The notes beneath the pieces are model-generated. The model did no database searches and was not told where the DNA came from. It was given only the letters and a program-made list of their open reading frames with translations. Shown here piece by piece: positions 1 to 11,990 of a DNA stretch of 64,000 bases. The stretch is from Lasiosphaeris hirsuta (taxonomy: Eukaryota; Ascomycota; Sordariomycetes; Sordariales; Lasiosphaeriaceae). The DNA lies in NCBI GenBank assembly GCA_030549175.1, contig JAUKUA010000005.1:620001-684000 (forward strand), given 5' to 3'. Within the stretch, counting starts at the first letter, position 1; every line of letters starts with the position of its first letter. The translations under genes and the position numbers were made by a program.

Positions 1-2686
1 GCGAGTGGCCAACCGGCACTCTCAGGATTCGATGCATGCCAGGCACAGATGGTCCCTCGCTCAGCAGGACTGCGTCCTCATGCTGGTGATTCTGCAGAAG
101 ACGCGGTCCAACCGAATGCAAGATTTTACATGGCCGATTTCCGAGGCTGCGAGGAAAGCCTCCACTTCTTCATTCGGACCATCCCCCATCTCCTGCCAAT
201 TGCTGTCCATTCGGCGAACCGCTTCTGACATGCAGCACGACGGAAGAAGGCGGGAGCTGGCCAGTAGACTCGTGTGACCGTGGCTCTAGCTGAACTTGTC
301 GACCCTGTCACATCTCTTCGGTCCCGCTTGGAGCTAGCAGGATCTTACTCTTTTCTTGGGCGTAGGGAAACCAGCCACTGACAGGCGCCATGATGGCTCC
401 TCGACTTCGATGGTCGCGTTCGTCGAGGTTTCATCGAGCGGAGGCGGGGCCACATGTTGCGGGGGCCAATATGATGGCGGATCGAGACAGATGGAGGCGG
501 GTGGACAGCCGTGAGCGGGCCTGTCCTTTCGACCAACGCCTCAGTGTCTTCAAGCCTCTTCAAGATCATAACCGACAGTCAACGTCGGTTAGGATAATGC
601 AAAGTTGCCGCCAAGCGATCGTGCAAAGGAGCTTCACCTTCATCCTCATCTCCGTTTTCTTTTCTTTTCCCCCCCTTTTATGTGCATTCATCGGGATGGA
701 CCCCAAGTCGCTAAGCGTATGCGCCCGTGACATCATCACCCCCAACAGTCTGGCGCTTCATCGGGAATCAGATAAAGGGGCCAAGCTGCTTCTTCACCTG
801 TACCATGTCGCGTGAACATGCTGCTACAAATCTCTCCAACAAATCTCCCAGGAAAACTTTCTCCTTTCCACGAGGGCTGTAGTGCCGGATAGCCGGGTCC
901 AGGGCTGCTTCGTGCCTCTCAAGGGCAAACAACCCAAAAATGCTTGCATCAGCAAGCGAAGAAGAGTCAACCCTCCCAGCGGGCATCCCAACGACCCAGG
1001 CACTCACCCTCGTCTCACTGGTAAAGACAACCGCCTCGGCCGCATCTCGTTGGCCTTTGGGCGACGACCGCCGCTTGGTTGGTGGAAATACTCCACTTAC
1101 CGAGTGCATACGGCCGGCCACGGTCGCCCACTGCAGCCTGCAGAGGCCAGCAAAAAGCAATTCGCTAGGCGATATGCGCGGGAGGCAGACATGCGCGTGA
1201 GGAAGACCATCCCGCGGCTCGGACGGTGTGGTGGCTGCAGCCAGGATCGTCTCTGACATCCCTTCCTCCTGCGGATTGCATTCACTACCTCTCAGTTTTC
1301 GCTTCGCATCCAAGGGATATCGATGAGAATCTTGATGCTGGATATGGTCTCGGTTAACCAAGAACAAGTCCGAGCTGTGTCGTCCGAGCTGTGTGGTTCT
1401 TAGCCCCATTCTAGCATGCGCAGCTTAGCTCACGGCTCGTACCAGCACTTGGGAATGAGGCGCTGTCAGTGCGCGGAGGCCCCAGCGGCCGGCTCCTCTC
1501 CTATTTGTGCTGCTTGATGCCGGACGGGTTGAATGCCGCTCGCGGAGCCGCGGCGGTCCCTTCCGCGATTGGCCCCACTCTGACCGGCTGCGCCCGGGCC
1601 GCCCTCGGCTGCGGATACCGGACCTGGGGGCGTAAGGGCCACACTTATTGTCTCATCGAACACATTACTAGGCTCTTTTGGTAGGGGAGGATCATGCCTT
1701 GATTGATGTGGTGTGCAACCGATTTCTACGCTTGAGCTTGGCCATGACATATGTCACTGTCCTAATCAAACTTCCATGTTCGCCGACTACGGCCTCATCC
1801 TCTCAAAATCGGCACTTTAGTTTACCACATCTGGTTCGAGCTGAGAGCTGATGCCTTAGTGTGGCATATCTCCGTTTGAATGTCAAGGTCGGGCTCGGCC
1901 AAGGAGCCCAAGCCGAAGCCCCAACCCAGCTCACCAGGCCACCAGAGTCTGCGTAAAACTCTCGATGCATTCCAATGTCCGATTTCGGGACAGGCATTTT
2001 TCACAGCAGATGAAGAAATTTAGAGAATCCTGATATAGTTCCAAATATTAAACCTGTAACTGTGTAGGAGATTGAAGAAGGAATGGCGGGCGCATGTTTT
2101 CGAGCCGAAATTCCCGTAGTTGAAACACACATTCATGAAAGCGAAGACAGCCATACCTCAGCCTACTTTCTAACTTAATGTCATAGGAAGTTATTGCTAA
2201 CACACCGCAAAGATGCACCCTCAGCCAACTCCACCCATGTGCCACGTCCCAATGCCAATATCTATCTAGACAACCGTATATGTGTCCCGTGCCAAATGTG
2301 GCATACATACCCAAAACGCTGAACTATGCACAGAAGTTTCCTCTGTACGAAAAAAAAAATATAAAAAAATGGAAGTTATAAAGAGCAGAGATACTAACAC
2401 ACAACAAGGGTTGCCGCCGTTTCCGAGTAGTAAATCTCTTTGCCGAGATAAGGTTTTAGAGGTAATCAGGAGGGTATTTCTGGTCCAGCGCCTGTGGATA
2501 CGTCCAAAACACAAAGAATGCCACGACCGGGTGGATCATTCTGCGCCACCACCTGACATTGGGTCGATGGCGCTTCGTCATGTCGTATTGAAACAACATA
2601 AACATATTTCCTACTGAATTCACGAGACGAAAGAGCCTAAGCTAGCTATTAGTACTTGATGCACGATTTTGTCATTGAATCCTGAC
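1..2686. other. intergenic, no supported gene
   Basis: Open frames exist on both strands here but none has recognisable domains, good splice structure or an ATG start that stands out from chance. The stretch from about 1800 to 2680 is richer in A and T. The part next to 2687 is probably the 3' UTR of the F-box gene on the minus strand. Confidence 0.5.
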
Positions 2687-3853
2687 TCACATGTTCAGCG
2701 CAAACATCGCCATGGTTGCAGCTGTGCTCTTTGGGACTGGATCGTTCGGAGAATTGGCAATACCCACGGCGAGGTAATAGACAGGGGGAACCCATAGCCC
2801 AAGGATGGTTAGTTCGAGTAACAGGGTCCAATGGTAGATACGTTTTTTGTTAGACCGGAATATCAAGACCCCAAAGCAGAACCACAGAAGCAGGAATGAC
2901 GTCTAGCAGCGAAGTATCAGTCACGCCTTTGGCAAGCAGAACTGTCGAATACAAAAACTCACCAAAGTTGGCGCAAAGACCATGGTGACATGCCGGAAAT
3001 ACCGCCAGGCCAGGGCAGCCCCAGTAATACCTATGCTCAGCTGAGCCCAGCCAAGCAGAAAATAGAAGAACAAGGCATTGTTGTACCCCCTGTAGCACCC
3101 GCGATGGAACTGCTCGTTGGTGTAGGCAGATATGCTTGGCTCGGTAATAGGCCACCCACACCAGCGGCAGATGAAAACCGTATCAAAGTTGGCGAGGCGG
3201 ACTTTCTTGCCAAACCGAATGCGGGGGTCGCCATCGGTGAGAGCGCATCGGACACAGCGGCTGGCGAGCGGGTACCCCGGGTCGGTCACATTCGACAGCA
3301 GCAGTGTCTGGCGACACTCATCGTAGGCTAGGCACGATTTGCAGTGCCCGAGCAGCTCATTCTGCAGCTTCATGGGACCCATGAGTACGCGAATCTGATG
3401 GGGGGTGGCCAGGTAGCGAAGCTGCTTGCACGTCCGGCGCAGGCGCTCAATGTCAGCGAAGCGAAGTTGGCTCAGGATCAAGAGCTGGATCTCGGGCGGT
3501 AGGCTGAGCAAATGCAGAGGTTTCTTGACGGACTCGAACCTAGGAGGCTCGAGCTCTTTCTCGGTGGCCCCAGCCGACTTGTCCTTCTCCTCGATCTTGC
3601 GGGACCGGCGGTCGTGGTGGCTACCGGCCAAGGATGAGATGGAGTTCCTAACAGCGTTGGAGAATCCACCCGAGGAGAGACCCATAAGGCCATGGAGAAG
3701 CGAGTGGCTGGCCGATGGGGCCCGGTCCGACGGGGCCCCGATGGAGGATGCGGCGATCGGCAGTGGGGCAGCGAGGGCTGGAGCCGGAGCTAAGACCGGA
3801 GCAGTGGATGGGCCGGTGGGGGCCAGCGCGGCCGTCTGAGCGGGGTCCATCAT
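2687..3853 (-). CDS. F-box protein with C-terminal membrane segments
   Basis: Two exons, 3853-2963 and 2902-2687, with a 60-nt intron (GTGAGT...CTAG), give a 368-residue protein. The frame is open upstream to 4111, but I chose the MMDPAQ start because the upstream part looks like UTR. Residues 1-110 are Ala/Pro/Ser-rich and disordered. Residues about 116-152 form an F-box (LPPEIQLLILSQL...CKQLRYL), which in known proteins binds Skp1 to build SCF ubiquitin ligases. Residues 171-253 carry paired cysteines (CKSC, CVRC, CRWCGW, HRGC) that look like a zinc-binding module. After residue 258 come three hydrophobic segments (about 260-283, 286-312, 318-340), so the protein may sit in an internal membrane. 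The splice junction is supported because it extends the hydrophobic segment and then reads to a stop. The substrate is unknown. Confidence 0.8.
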
Positions 3854-5252
3854 GTTTCCCGTCTGGGACCCAGCCGCGATGGGGAAGATGGTGGTGCTGG
3901 TGGTGGTGGTGGTGCGGCGAGCCAGAGCCTGGAGAGAAGTTTTGGATATTGCCTCAAAACAAAAATCCAGGTTACCTGTCTTCCCGGGTGGGCAGGCGGC
4001 TAAGGCAGGCAATGGATGCGCCGCCCTCGCCACTCTCCCCAGCCTCGACGGGAATTGGAGCGGGACACGGGAAGCGGGAAGCGGGAAGCGAGACGCTGAA
4101 GCTGGGCTCACTCAGCTGCGCACTAGCGCTGGCGGGTTCCAATGCTCATTCGGCGTGAGCAACAGCGGGACTGGGGCGGTTGAGACAGCGCAGTCTGGCC
4201 TGAACTTGGGGGACACAGAAATGGATATTGAGAAGGAACACAATCCGGCTTCGGTTCTGGGCGGAGGTGATGGTGACGTGATGATAGCCAAGGCCCCCAG
4301 AGCCTCGATTGCTCAACTGCTCATGGCGGGGTGTTTCTTGACTCCAGCGACTAGTAGGTTCAGCGTGCTGATAAGGCTGCCCACGTCCAAGTCGCGGGCC
4401 GATAAATGGCTCAATTCGCAGGAGGCAAGGAGTGCAGCTGCTTGGTCCATGGGCGCATCAGCGTTGACGGCTTTGTCGACCAAGGCGGTTCCTGGGGCTC
4501 ACAAAGACCGGATCAAAATTTGAGAACTCAATTGCCTGGGCTGAGACACACGAGCCTAAGAAACCTGGAGTCTGGCATAACACGATCTGAGTCGAGTGTG
4601 GGGGGCGGGGCATCTGTCAGCCGCTCAGTCCACCCGCGCTGCCCACGCTGCCCGGTTGCCTCCATGCTGTCGTGTCTGTTAGGGCTAGACTTGCTCTTGC
4701 CGTCATTGGATGCACAATTTTTGGTCTGACATTAACTCTGCACGGGCTGTGAGTTCCCAAACTTCCTGGCAAGCAAAGCCTTCCAGCCACCACAATTCCT
4801 TGGTTTGTTCGAATTTGTAGGCGGTCAATGTCATCTACGAATCATCAACCCTCTGCGAGCCAGCGATTCTGCCTCATCTTTTGTCTATTTCCGTCGGATC
4901 TTACTGTCCGGGTCCGTACTGCGAGGGACTTCTTTTTGGGCAGTTCGCCTCCATCTCGGGATGAGACGCAAATGCAGATTTGCATAGGCAGACCGAAGTC
5001 AGACACGCTCATCGTTGTGCGCAGTCAGGTGCCTCTACGAGCATGCACACTTGCAAAACCTAAGGCGCTGGTACCCGGTCCCGATCGGCTAGACTTGCCT
5101 TGTGCGACTCCATAGGACATCTTTTCCAATACTGCAACATCACATCCAATTCAGCTTCGATTTAGATTTAGGGAGTATCAATAACAAGCCAATTCCAAAC
5201 CGCCAAGCCTCACTCCGCCAAAATAACCAGCCCCATCCTAGAGTAACTCCGT
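3854..5252. other. intergenic region between F-box gene and zinc-finger gene
   Basis: This holds the promoter and 5' UTR of the F-box gene and the 3' UTR of the transcription-factor gene, both on the minus strand. A short direct repeat of GGGAAGC units lies near 4069-4090. I see no convincing gene. Confidence 0.5.
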
Positions 5253-8200
5253 CTAGCCCTGGGTGGGAGAAAAGTCATCCAACCCACCGTCGCCCATCGA
5301 ATCGGAAAAGGAGAACGAATTCTGGTCCATACCCATTGCCCCCATGTTCGGGTTCATCAGCCGCTGGCCCACGACCTGGGCTGGATACCCGCCCCGACCC
5401 TGTGGTGGCCCCATCGCAACCATGTAGCTCACTTGCTGCTGGCCCTGAATCTGATTCTGATGCTGATGCTGTTGATACAGGTTTGGATACGGAGCCTGGA
5501 AGTGGTCTGGAACACCTCTGAACCTCACCTGTGTTGGGATATTGTTCACCGAGACATTGTTTGCCGGGAGATCTAGTACCGTCAAGCCGGCGACTGCCGA
5601 ATCCGTCGATGGCCCGCGTTGGTGAAACAATCCGTTCATATTGACCAGTGTTTGAGTCGGATCATTCGGGTTTCCATTGCCGTTCATGGCTATCGCTTGC
5701 TCCAACAAGGTGTTGGTATTCGGTTGCTCGGGGTATCCGCTCGGCTGTGGATGTATCCCTGGGTTTGGCACGCCGAAATGTGACATTGACTGCCTGATAG
5801 TACTGTCCGACGGAACGTGCACCAAAGAATCGCCGCTGGAAGTGCCGCCCGACGAGGAGGGACTATTCCCATTGCTTTCGCCGACGTAATTGCTAGGGTT
5901 TGCGTGGGACGTTTGTATGTAAGACAGGTGGCTCGAGCCAGTCGGGTCTTGCGTCAGGTTTGCTGGCTTTTGAGCGGTCTTGAGCTTCGTAGCACGCCGA
6001 GTGGTCTTCCGTTGCTGAGAGTGGTTGTTTGTCCTTTCGCTGCGGCAGCTCTCAATACACAGGACGAACTGTTCCATGCATAACCGGAGCATGCTGGTAG
6101 CGTGCTTGTCAACATTGGCAGTTGGGCCAGACTTGAGAAATTTTAGACCTTCTGTCTTGAATTTCTCTTGCAGGGATCCCGAGAAGCTCACGGTGTGGAT
6201 GTGGGCCTTTACCTCATCCAGCTCGACCGGCGGCACAAAGTCTGAATCGTTCGTCAGCAACAACGCTAGTGATAATGATGAGCGAACATACCGGATCCGG
6301 GGATATTGGGCAGCTCGTCATCTTTGAACAGGGTCTTCCACAAGAGATCCCACGTGTCAATTTTTGCATTCGCCCTCCTCCCGTTCAAAGTCTCTTCAGT
6401 CGCTGAATCGATGCCGTCCTCGGGATCTTGGCTTGATGGCACTTCGTGGAAGGTGCAAACCCGGTACTTCGAAACATTGAGATGGCTCATCAGGGCCGTT
6501 TGGCTGTCGTAAGTCCTCTTGCACCTCTGACAAGTGAAAGCCCCGATGGGGCGCGCTTGCTTGTGGAATAGTTTTATGTGGCGTCTGGAGGGGAGTTAGC
6601 AAGCTTCCTACCACTGTAACCTTCCACGGAAATTTCCGATCGCAACTTACTTGAGGAGAGACATATCGGGGAAGGACTGAACAGCGCAGCTTTGATGATC
6701 CCGGACGTTGAATCGAATAGGGTTCCTCTTGCGGAATGGACAGCTGAGCCCCTGCGTCCTGGGCCTCTTACTGCCGTTGGGACCGTTGTCATCCGGGTCG
6801 TCATCCCCATCGTCCCCATCATCGTTGAAGTCATCGTCGCCATTCGAGGGCCGTTTCCGGCGGTTGCTCTTTTCGCCGCCTCCTCCGCCACTGTTTTTGC
6901 CGCCTTGGCTAGGACCATCTGCAGCCGGTCGAATTGGAACATGGTTGGATGCGGTACTATCTCTTCCCAACTCGCTGATAGACGGGCTAAATGTGGCGAG
7001 GTCGTTTGCGGGGATTAGTCGGGATATCTCCCCTAAGCACTGCCGGATGGAGTTGTACACCTCCTCGAATACCCCAGTTGTTGCGAGGTCGTAAATGTCG
7101 ACGCCAAAGACATTCTTCAACAGCTTCTCGCAGACATCCTGGACTAGCTTTTCGTCTGAGTTTGGCGACGACGATGCGCTGTAGTCGTACGCAAAATCCG
7201 AGATGTCACTCGGTTCCGACGTGTATGGTTCATCAATCATTTCATCCTCGCCGTCAAAGGCCGTTTCGGGGTCTTGTCCGGCCGACTCCATCTCTCCACA
7301 CGACTCGTGGCCTGCGGCCTCGATCTTGATCGACATTTCTTCGGTGGCTGACTGATCAACACCGTCAAGAGGGCTTTGGGTTGGCAGTTCTGCCTGCTTG
7401 ACCTCTCGCTCAGCCGCATCGCCCCGCAGACGGCGAATGTACTGGCTAGCCATGTCTAGGATTTCTACTCTGCTCAGCCGTTTTTGTCGTGTGGCAGAGG
7501 TTTCTCTCGAGTCGTCGATACCCATGCCTGGAAGGTTATTCAACAGCTGCTCGAACTTCTCATGCAAGCGCTTGCGATACTCAATTCCCACCAGGTCATG
7601 AGCGGTTTGTAAACACGGCTGCTCTGACTGCTCGCTCTGGTGCAGCTGCTCTGTGCGATTGCATTGATGGTCCGAGGGACTTGGTGAATTGGAACCAGTG
7701 TCACTGTCCTGACACGGGTCCAAGCTTGATGAGTGGTCCAGGGCGTCGTCGGCAACGGACTGCATTGGTCCGCTTGCCGGCATGTCCAGTCCTCCCTGGT
7801 GGATCGGGATGCCGCCGGGGTGGATGGGGCCAGGGCCAGCATGCCTCCTGGTACCAAAGCTGTTTTGCCTCGACGACGGTGATGACATCTTGCCGATACG
7901 ACGACTGGAGTGCTCACGAGGCGATGGGCTGGGCGACGAAGCACTTTGTGTGGATGAGGGATCTGCGTTCTTGATGGCGACGGGGGACGTGGGTTGGCGT
8001 AGAGCCCGCGGGGCGTTGCGGCGAGAGGCTAACGCGTCTTGATCTTCGGGGTCGTCACTCAATGAGGCGTGGTCATACTCGGTGATGTTTGTCGCCGTCG
8101 ATGCAAAGGTGCCTGTGCGCTCCGATGGGCTGATGAGACTTATCGACGTCCCGACGGATGTGTTGGTATTTGTGCGCTCGGGTTGGTTGAAGGCACGCCT

Positions 8201-8455
8201 CCTAGTAAGGTCCCTGAAAATCCCCCAGCTCTCGTATCTCTCAACGCGGGGTTCTGGGGGGAGGTCTTGGTCTTTTCCAAGGGAGAGCTCGTGGATCCCC
8301 TGAGGGTGGTTCGGGGCTGGCTTGTTTGAAGGGGGTGCTGGAACTTTCCCTTCCGAATCTTCATGGTTGCTGGCGGGCTCGTGGGTATTGAGCATTCCGT
8401 GATGTTGCCCGGCCATGGCGGCCGTCGCCGGCAACCTAAGAGGAATTTCGGCCAT
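5253..8455 (-). CDS. putative transcription factor, bHLH-like region plus fungal zinc finger
   Basis: Three exons, 8455-6651, 6584-6292 and 6241-5253, with introns of 66 and 50 nt (GTAAGT...CAG and GTATGT...CAG), encode 1028 residues. The frame stays open upstream to 8542, but the first ATG is at 8455. Residues about 289-347 resemble a bHLH: a basic, helical EYRKRLHEKFEQLLNNLP, a loop, then RLSRVEILDMASQYIRRLR. Residues about 405-470 are another helical region. Residues about 572-660, crossing intron 1, form a zinc-binding module: CPFRKRNP, a second Cys, RHIKLFHKQ, then CQRC...H...C. This resembles the CPFxK-type finger seen in many fungal proteins. The rest is low complexity, with a Gln/Asn/Pro-rich C-terminus that could activate transcription. 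The DNA target is unknown. The basic part of the bHLH is short, so DNA binding is uncertain. Confidence 0.8.
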
Positions 8456-9180
8456 GGAGGAAGAACTGTGTGACCCTCTCAGCCTCGTATTCCGTCCTCT
8501 CCCGCTCAAAGAATTGTGTTTGACCGGTCGGCGAAAGCTCAAACTCGTCGAACAATGCGGAGCTTGTCCTGTCCTCTTCTCCTCCCTCGGGGAGGGAAGG
8601 AGTGGGGTTCAGCCGTCTAGTATACCACTGGAATCCGTGATAGGGCGCGAACCAGACCTGGGCGTCGAAGGCTTCTGCGGCTTCAGGGGGTCTGATCGCC
8701 CGCCCGTCCCTTGCTTCAATGACTGCTTCCACACCTGGTGGGACTCCCGGCCGCCAGGAACCGGCCAGGCTGGGGGCCTGTCCGCCTATTCTAGGGGAGT
8801 TCTAGGTGCGGCAAGCAGCTGTCTGGGACAAATCGATTGGCCATGCGAGGTACCACATCATGCAATGCCAGGCGGCAGCGCCAAGGCAGAGTCGCAAGGA
8901 GGCACAGTACTGCATGGGACGGCCTCCTGTTGCACTCATGTTGTGGCGATGCAGCCCCCAATCAGCGCTCACCGAACACCAGCGCCATTGGCTACATCCA
9001 GTCTAAACTGGCCAGCTTCAAACTCCAGCTCGCCAGCTCCAGAATGCTTTTTAACTCAGCTGTCACCCGTGTCGGGTGTCGCATTTTGCACACCCTCACA
9101 CCCACCTCAAGATATCGACAACCCTCCGCAATGCCGCTCCCAGCCTGCTTCCCAAATGGGTCTGATAGAGACAGGGGGCC
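8456..9180. other. divergent upstream region
   Basis: This is the upstream region of the minus-strand transcription-factor gene and the plus-strand small ORF at 9181. A minus-strand open frame (8732-8436) overlaps the start of the transcription-factor gene but has no ATG. I found nothing else to annotate. Confidence 0.4.
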
Positions 9181-9330
9181 ATGAGTGCCACAAGGCATAC
9201 TTTCGCCATAGAGACGCTCCAGCGTCTCCTGACCGCATTACAGCACCAGAAAAACGCCTCGAGGGTTGATGATGACGAGGATGAGCTGGTCCTCAAGCAG
9301 TTATTAAAGACGCCGGGGGAGCCGCCTTGA
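9181..9330 (+). CDS. small ORF, 49 residues, unknown
   Basis: An ATG-initiated frame reads 49 codons to a TGA, with stops just upstream in the same frame, so the ATG is the natural start. The peptide begins MSATRHTFAIETLQRLL and has an amphipathic first half (leucines at ETLQRLLTALQHQ), an acidic DDDEDE stretch, then a second short leucine-rich helix (LVLKQLLKTP). This pattern of helix, acidic link and helix looks selected rather than random. No domain was recognised. It could be a stand-alone microprotein or the last exon of a longer gene. No splice acceptor upstream was proved. Confidence 0.4.
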   Translation: MSATRHTFAIETLQRLLTALQHQKNASRVDDDEDELVLKQLLKTPGEPP

Positions 9331-10209
9331 CGATGCCCACGGCTTGCTCCCTTTACGATGAGTTTTGGGACCCGCACTGCATTTCATGCTGCATGATCGG
9401 ACCCCAAAGCTGAACATACTCGAGATTGAGGACGCAAGACGCCCACATCGCTTTTGGCACTGATCAATTTTTCCTGCCTCAGCCCATCGAGCCTCGCCCT
9501 CGGTCCCTGTCCTCACAGCACCGCGTCGTCACCCCAGTCCCCCTCCCTCCCTCCCCCCCCCCCCCCGGATCACCCGATTACCGCTCAAGGCTATCATGCC
9601 CCAACCCCGAACACGGCATTCGGAGCCCAATCCTCCCTTATTGCTGACACATGCACTCCCCCAGTCTCTGCCATAGGCAACAATGGCAGTCATGGGTACG
9701 TATATGGCCGGGTTTGTTCATACTCGCTGTCGTTGAGCCTGTGGTGTATGGGATTGAGCTTCTTGAGTCTGGGGTAGCCCCATTGGCCCAAACTTGGTTG
9801 CGCTCAGGAACAAGCAGGTTTGAAGCCCCTTCACTGGCAACACGCCGCCCACCAGAGCACGTCGACCGAGAATGCTTGTCGGTGCCGTCGCAATTGCGAG
9901 GCCCTTCCAATTTGCCTTATACTCATTCAATTGAGCGCTGCTGTGTCTGAACGCGTACGCAGAATCTCGGGGCGGATGGGTGAACACTGGATTCCCTTAA
10001 AAGCCGGCTGGGGGTGTCATTCTCTTCCTCTTGTTTTCTTTTTAGGGAAGGAAAAAAAAAGCATTATCGCGAAAACAGGCAGTTCGATTGAGCTTGAAGT
10101 CTTTACAAGCAATAATACATTATTTTCTCTGCTTTCCTTGGCATTTTGTCCCTGCGCAGCGTAAGACAGCGATTACTTGTCAATTCGACAAACGGTACGA
10201 CCGCCCAAC
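9331..10209. other. intergenic with poly-C tract
   Basis: A homopolymer of about 15 C lies near 9552-9567. Several frames around 9640-9990 are open on both strands but none gives a convincing spliced product. Confidence 0.4.
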
Positions 10210-10571
10210 ATGGACGCTGGCGGACACGGATTTGGAAATGGCAACGGCCGCAATAATGCGTTTGGAAATGGTTATGCAAATGGCCACGCAATTGGCGATA
10301 GAGTCGCCCCGCGGCCTGACAGGTGTGCACATTTACATCCCCTTTGCGCCCGGAAACAAGATGCATCTCAAGAGTCTCAATCTGACTGGGCACTCGGCGA
10401 CGCAGGGCTCTGAAGCGTTTTGGTTCGATGACCAACAGCTACATTTACGATACAACGGGTATTGCTGATTGCCTTTCGGGGTACCAGCCCCCGGCGCCGT
10501 CAGCGATTGAGCGGGTCGCGGCCAAGCAGCGCGAGTTGGAGCGACTGGAGGCGATTATTTACCGGCGATGA
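10210..10571 (+). CDS. small two-exon gene, 92 residues, unknown
   Basis: Exon 1 is 10210-10322 and exon 2 is 10406-10571. An 83-nt intron starts GTGTGC and ends GACGCAG, with a CTGAC branch-like site. The joined frame gives 92 residues. The first 35 are Gly/Asn/His-rich with FGNG repeats. Then comes ALKRFGSMTNSYIYDTTG, then ADCLSGYQPPAPSAIERVAA, and a charged C-terminal helix (KQRELERLEAIIYRR). Neither exon is long enough to stand out alone. The join is supported by frame agreement and by the protein-like composition of exon 2. The donor is not the commonest type, so the model needs transcript support. No known family was recognised. Confidence 0.5.
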
Positions 10572-11990
10572 CTTGGGGTGGTGCTCTTGCATCACGAAGG
10601 AAATTTAAATTTACGGTCGGAGAATGTGTCGGGAGATGGGCTGGGCCCGGCGACGGCAACTTTAACTCTTACAATAATTAAGACGGAAATACCAAGGGCG
10701 TTGGCAAGTGAAGTAAATTCAAGTGTCGCGCCGATTTGCTTCCTGATTGCCGTGTGATTGCGGGGTCTTGGTCCACTGCCGGGCGCCGTGCCGGTGGCTC
10801 GAGCTTCGACGGGAACGGTGGACACAGGACCGGGCAATGAGACCTTGCAATAATTGGTTAAAAATACAAATAAACTAACACTAGTTATAGACTGTAGCCA
10901 TATGACCTGTGAAACACCACCGAGACATGATCTAGACTGGAATGTGCTGTTGCCGGGCAGTGGATCCGGGTTGAACTCAAACTTGCAACTTGAAGCTCTC
11001 AACAAGCTTGAGTGGGGAGCTGAACCTTGAGCTTGGAGCTGAGGTACCAAGTACCTAGGTTGGAGCTTGAGGTGGACGCCACAGCGCCCCCTCGCCCCGC
11101 CACAGCAGCGTGGGCGGCCACGGGACCAACTAACAATTTTGGGTTTTGCGGGCACGCCACAGTGCGTGGTGCACAGACCAGGCCGTCTACAACCTCGGGA
11201 GCAGCTCAAGCATGGCCAGAAAGTGGCAGAGCATCACATCGACGGCTTCTGAACTCTCGCACCAACGCCCGCGCAAGGTGCAAATGTGCTGGTACGATGC
11301 TCAACATGGCCTTCTTGAAGTCTTTCCGCCTTTTTAGCCCGCCCTGAGCGGCTGGGTGGGCGGCATGGAGCAGGCAGATGCGGCCGTTTGCATGGCGACG
11401 ACGCATCGAGACGCCCACGCCCAGGTATGTGTCCGCCCCGATATCACCGCCCGCGTCCTTGGGGGGCTTCCATCTGGTCTCGATCGAGAGAGCGCCGTCT
11501 CCTCTCCACGGTAGGACCCCCCAGACGCTGTGTCGTGCCGTGGTAGTCGCTCTTTCCCTCGCCGAAGGGGCCGTCTGGCGCTCTTGGGCACCACTCTAGC
11601 TAGGCCTTCTCCTCAAACTGCGTATCTGGCACGTGCGCCCCACCGTACCACGCTGCGGTGGTGTGTGTCAACAAGAGGCTCGCTTAACGGGGGCGAGGTA
11701 GCTCTGCTCTTCCTGCACCACGGTACCTTACGAAGAGCGGGAACAACAACAGCAAGCATCATCAGCAGCCTTCTGAATTTTCGACTCGACAACACCGCAC
11801 CACCGAACCTCGCGATCCCAACGCTGCCCGCAATCCCATCTCCCAACCCCGCCCCACCGCAAATCGAAACTAGTCGCGTCGTCATTATCGGTCCTGGGCA
11901 TTCACGAGCCACCGCCGATTGAATTTCTGCGACTTTTTTTTTTTTCTGCAGGAGCGCCAAACCACCCCGCGCATCCCCGATTCCAACACA
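10572..11990. other. intergenic, upstream of H2A.Z
   Basis: This contains the promoter and probable 5' UTR of the histone gene. Long open frames on the minus strand (for example 11209-10592) have unusual composition and no recognisable domain, so I did not call them genes. Confidence 0.45.

Noticed and set aside
768..1409. Minus-strand open frame of 213 codons and overlapping plus-strand frames
   Set aside because: No domain, no splice structure, and comparable frames on both strands, as expected by chance in GC-rich DNA.
3510..3545. tRNA-like B-box (GGTTCGAGTCC on the minus strand)
   Set aside because: It lies inside the F-box coding region and has no matching A-box or cloverleaf.
8436..8732. 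Open frame overlapping the start of the bHLH-zinc-finger gene, possible uORF
   Set aside because: It begins with GTG, not ATG, and has no ATG within, so it is not supported as a uORF.
9638..9987. Frames on both strands that look partly protein-like, possibly a small mitochondrial protein
   Set aside because: I tried several splice joins and none gave a convincing product or known motif.
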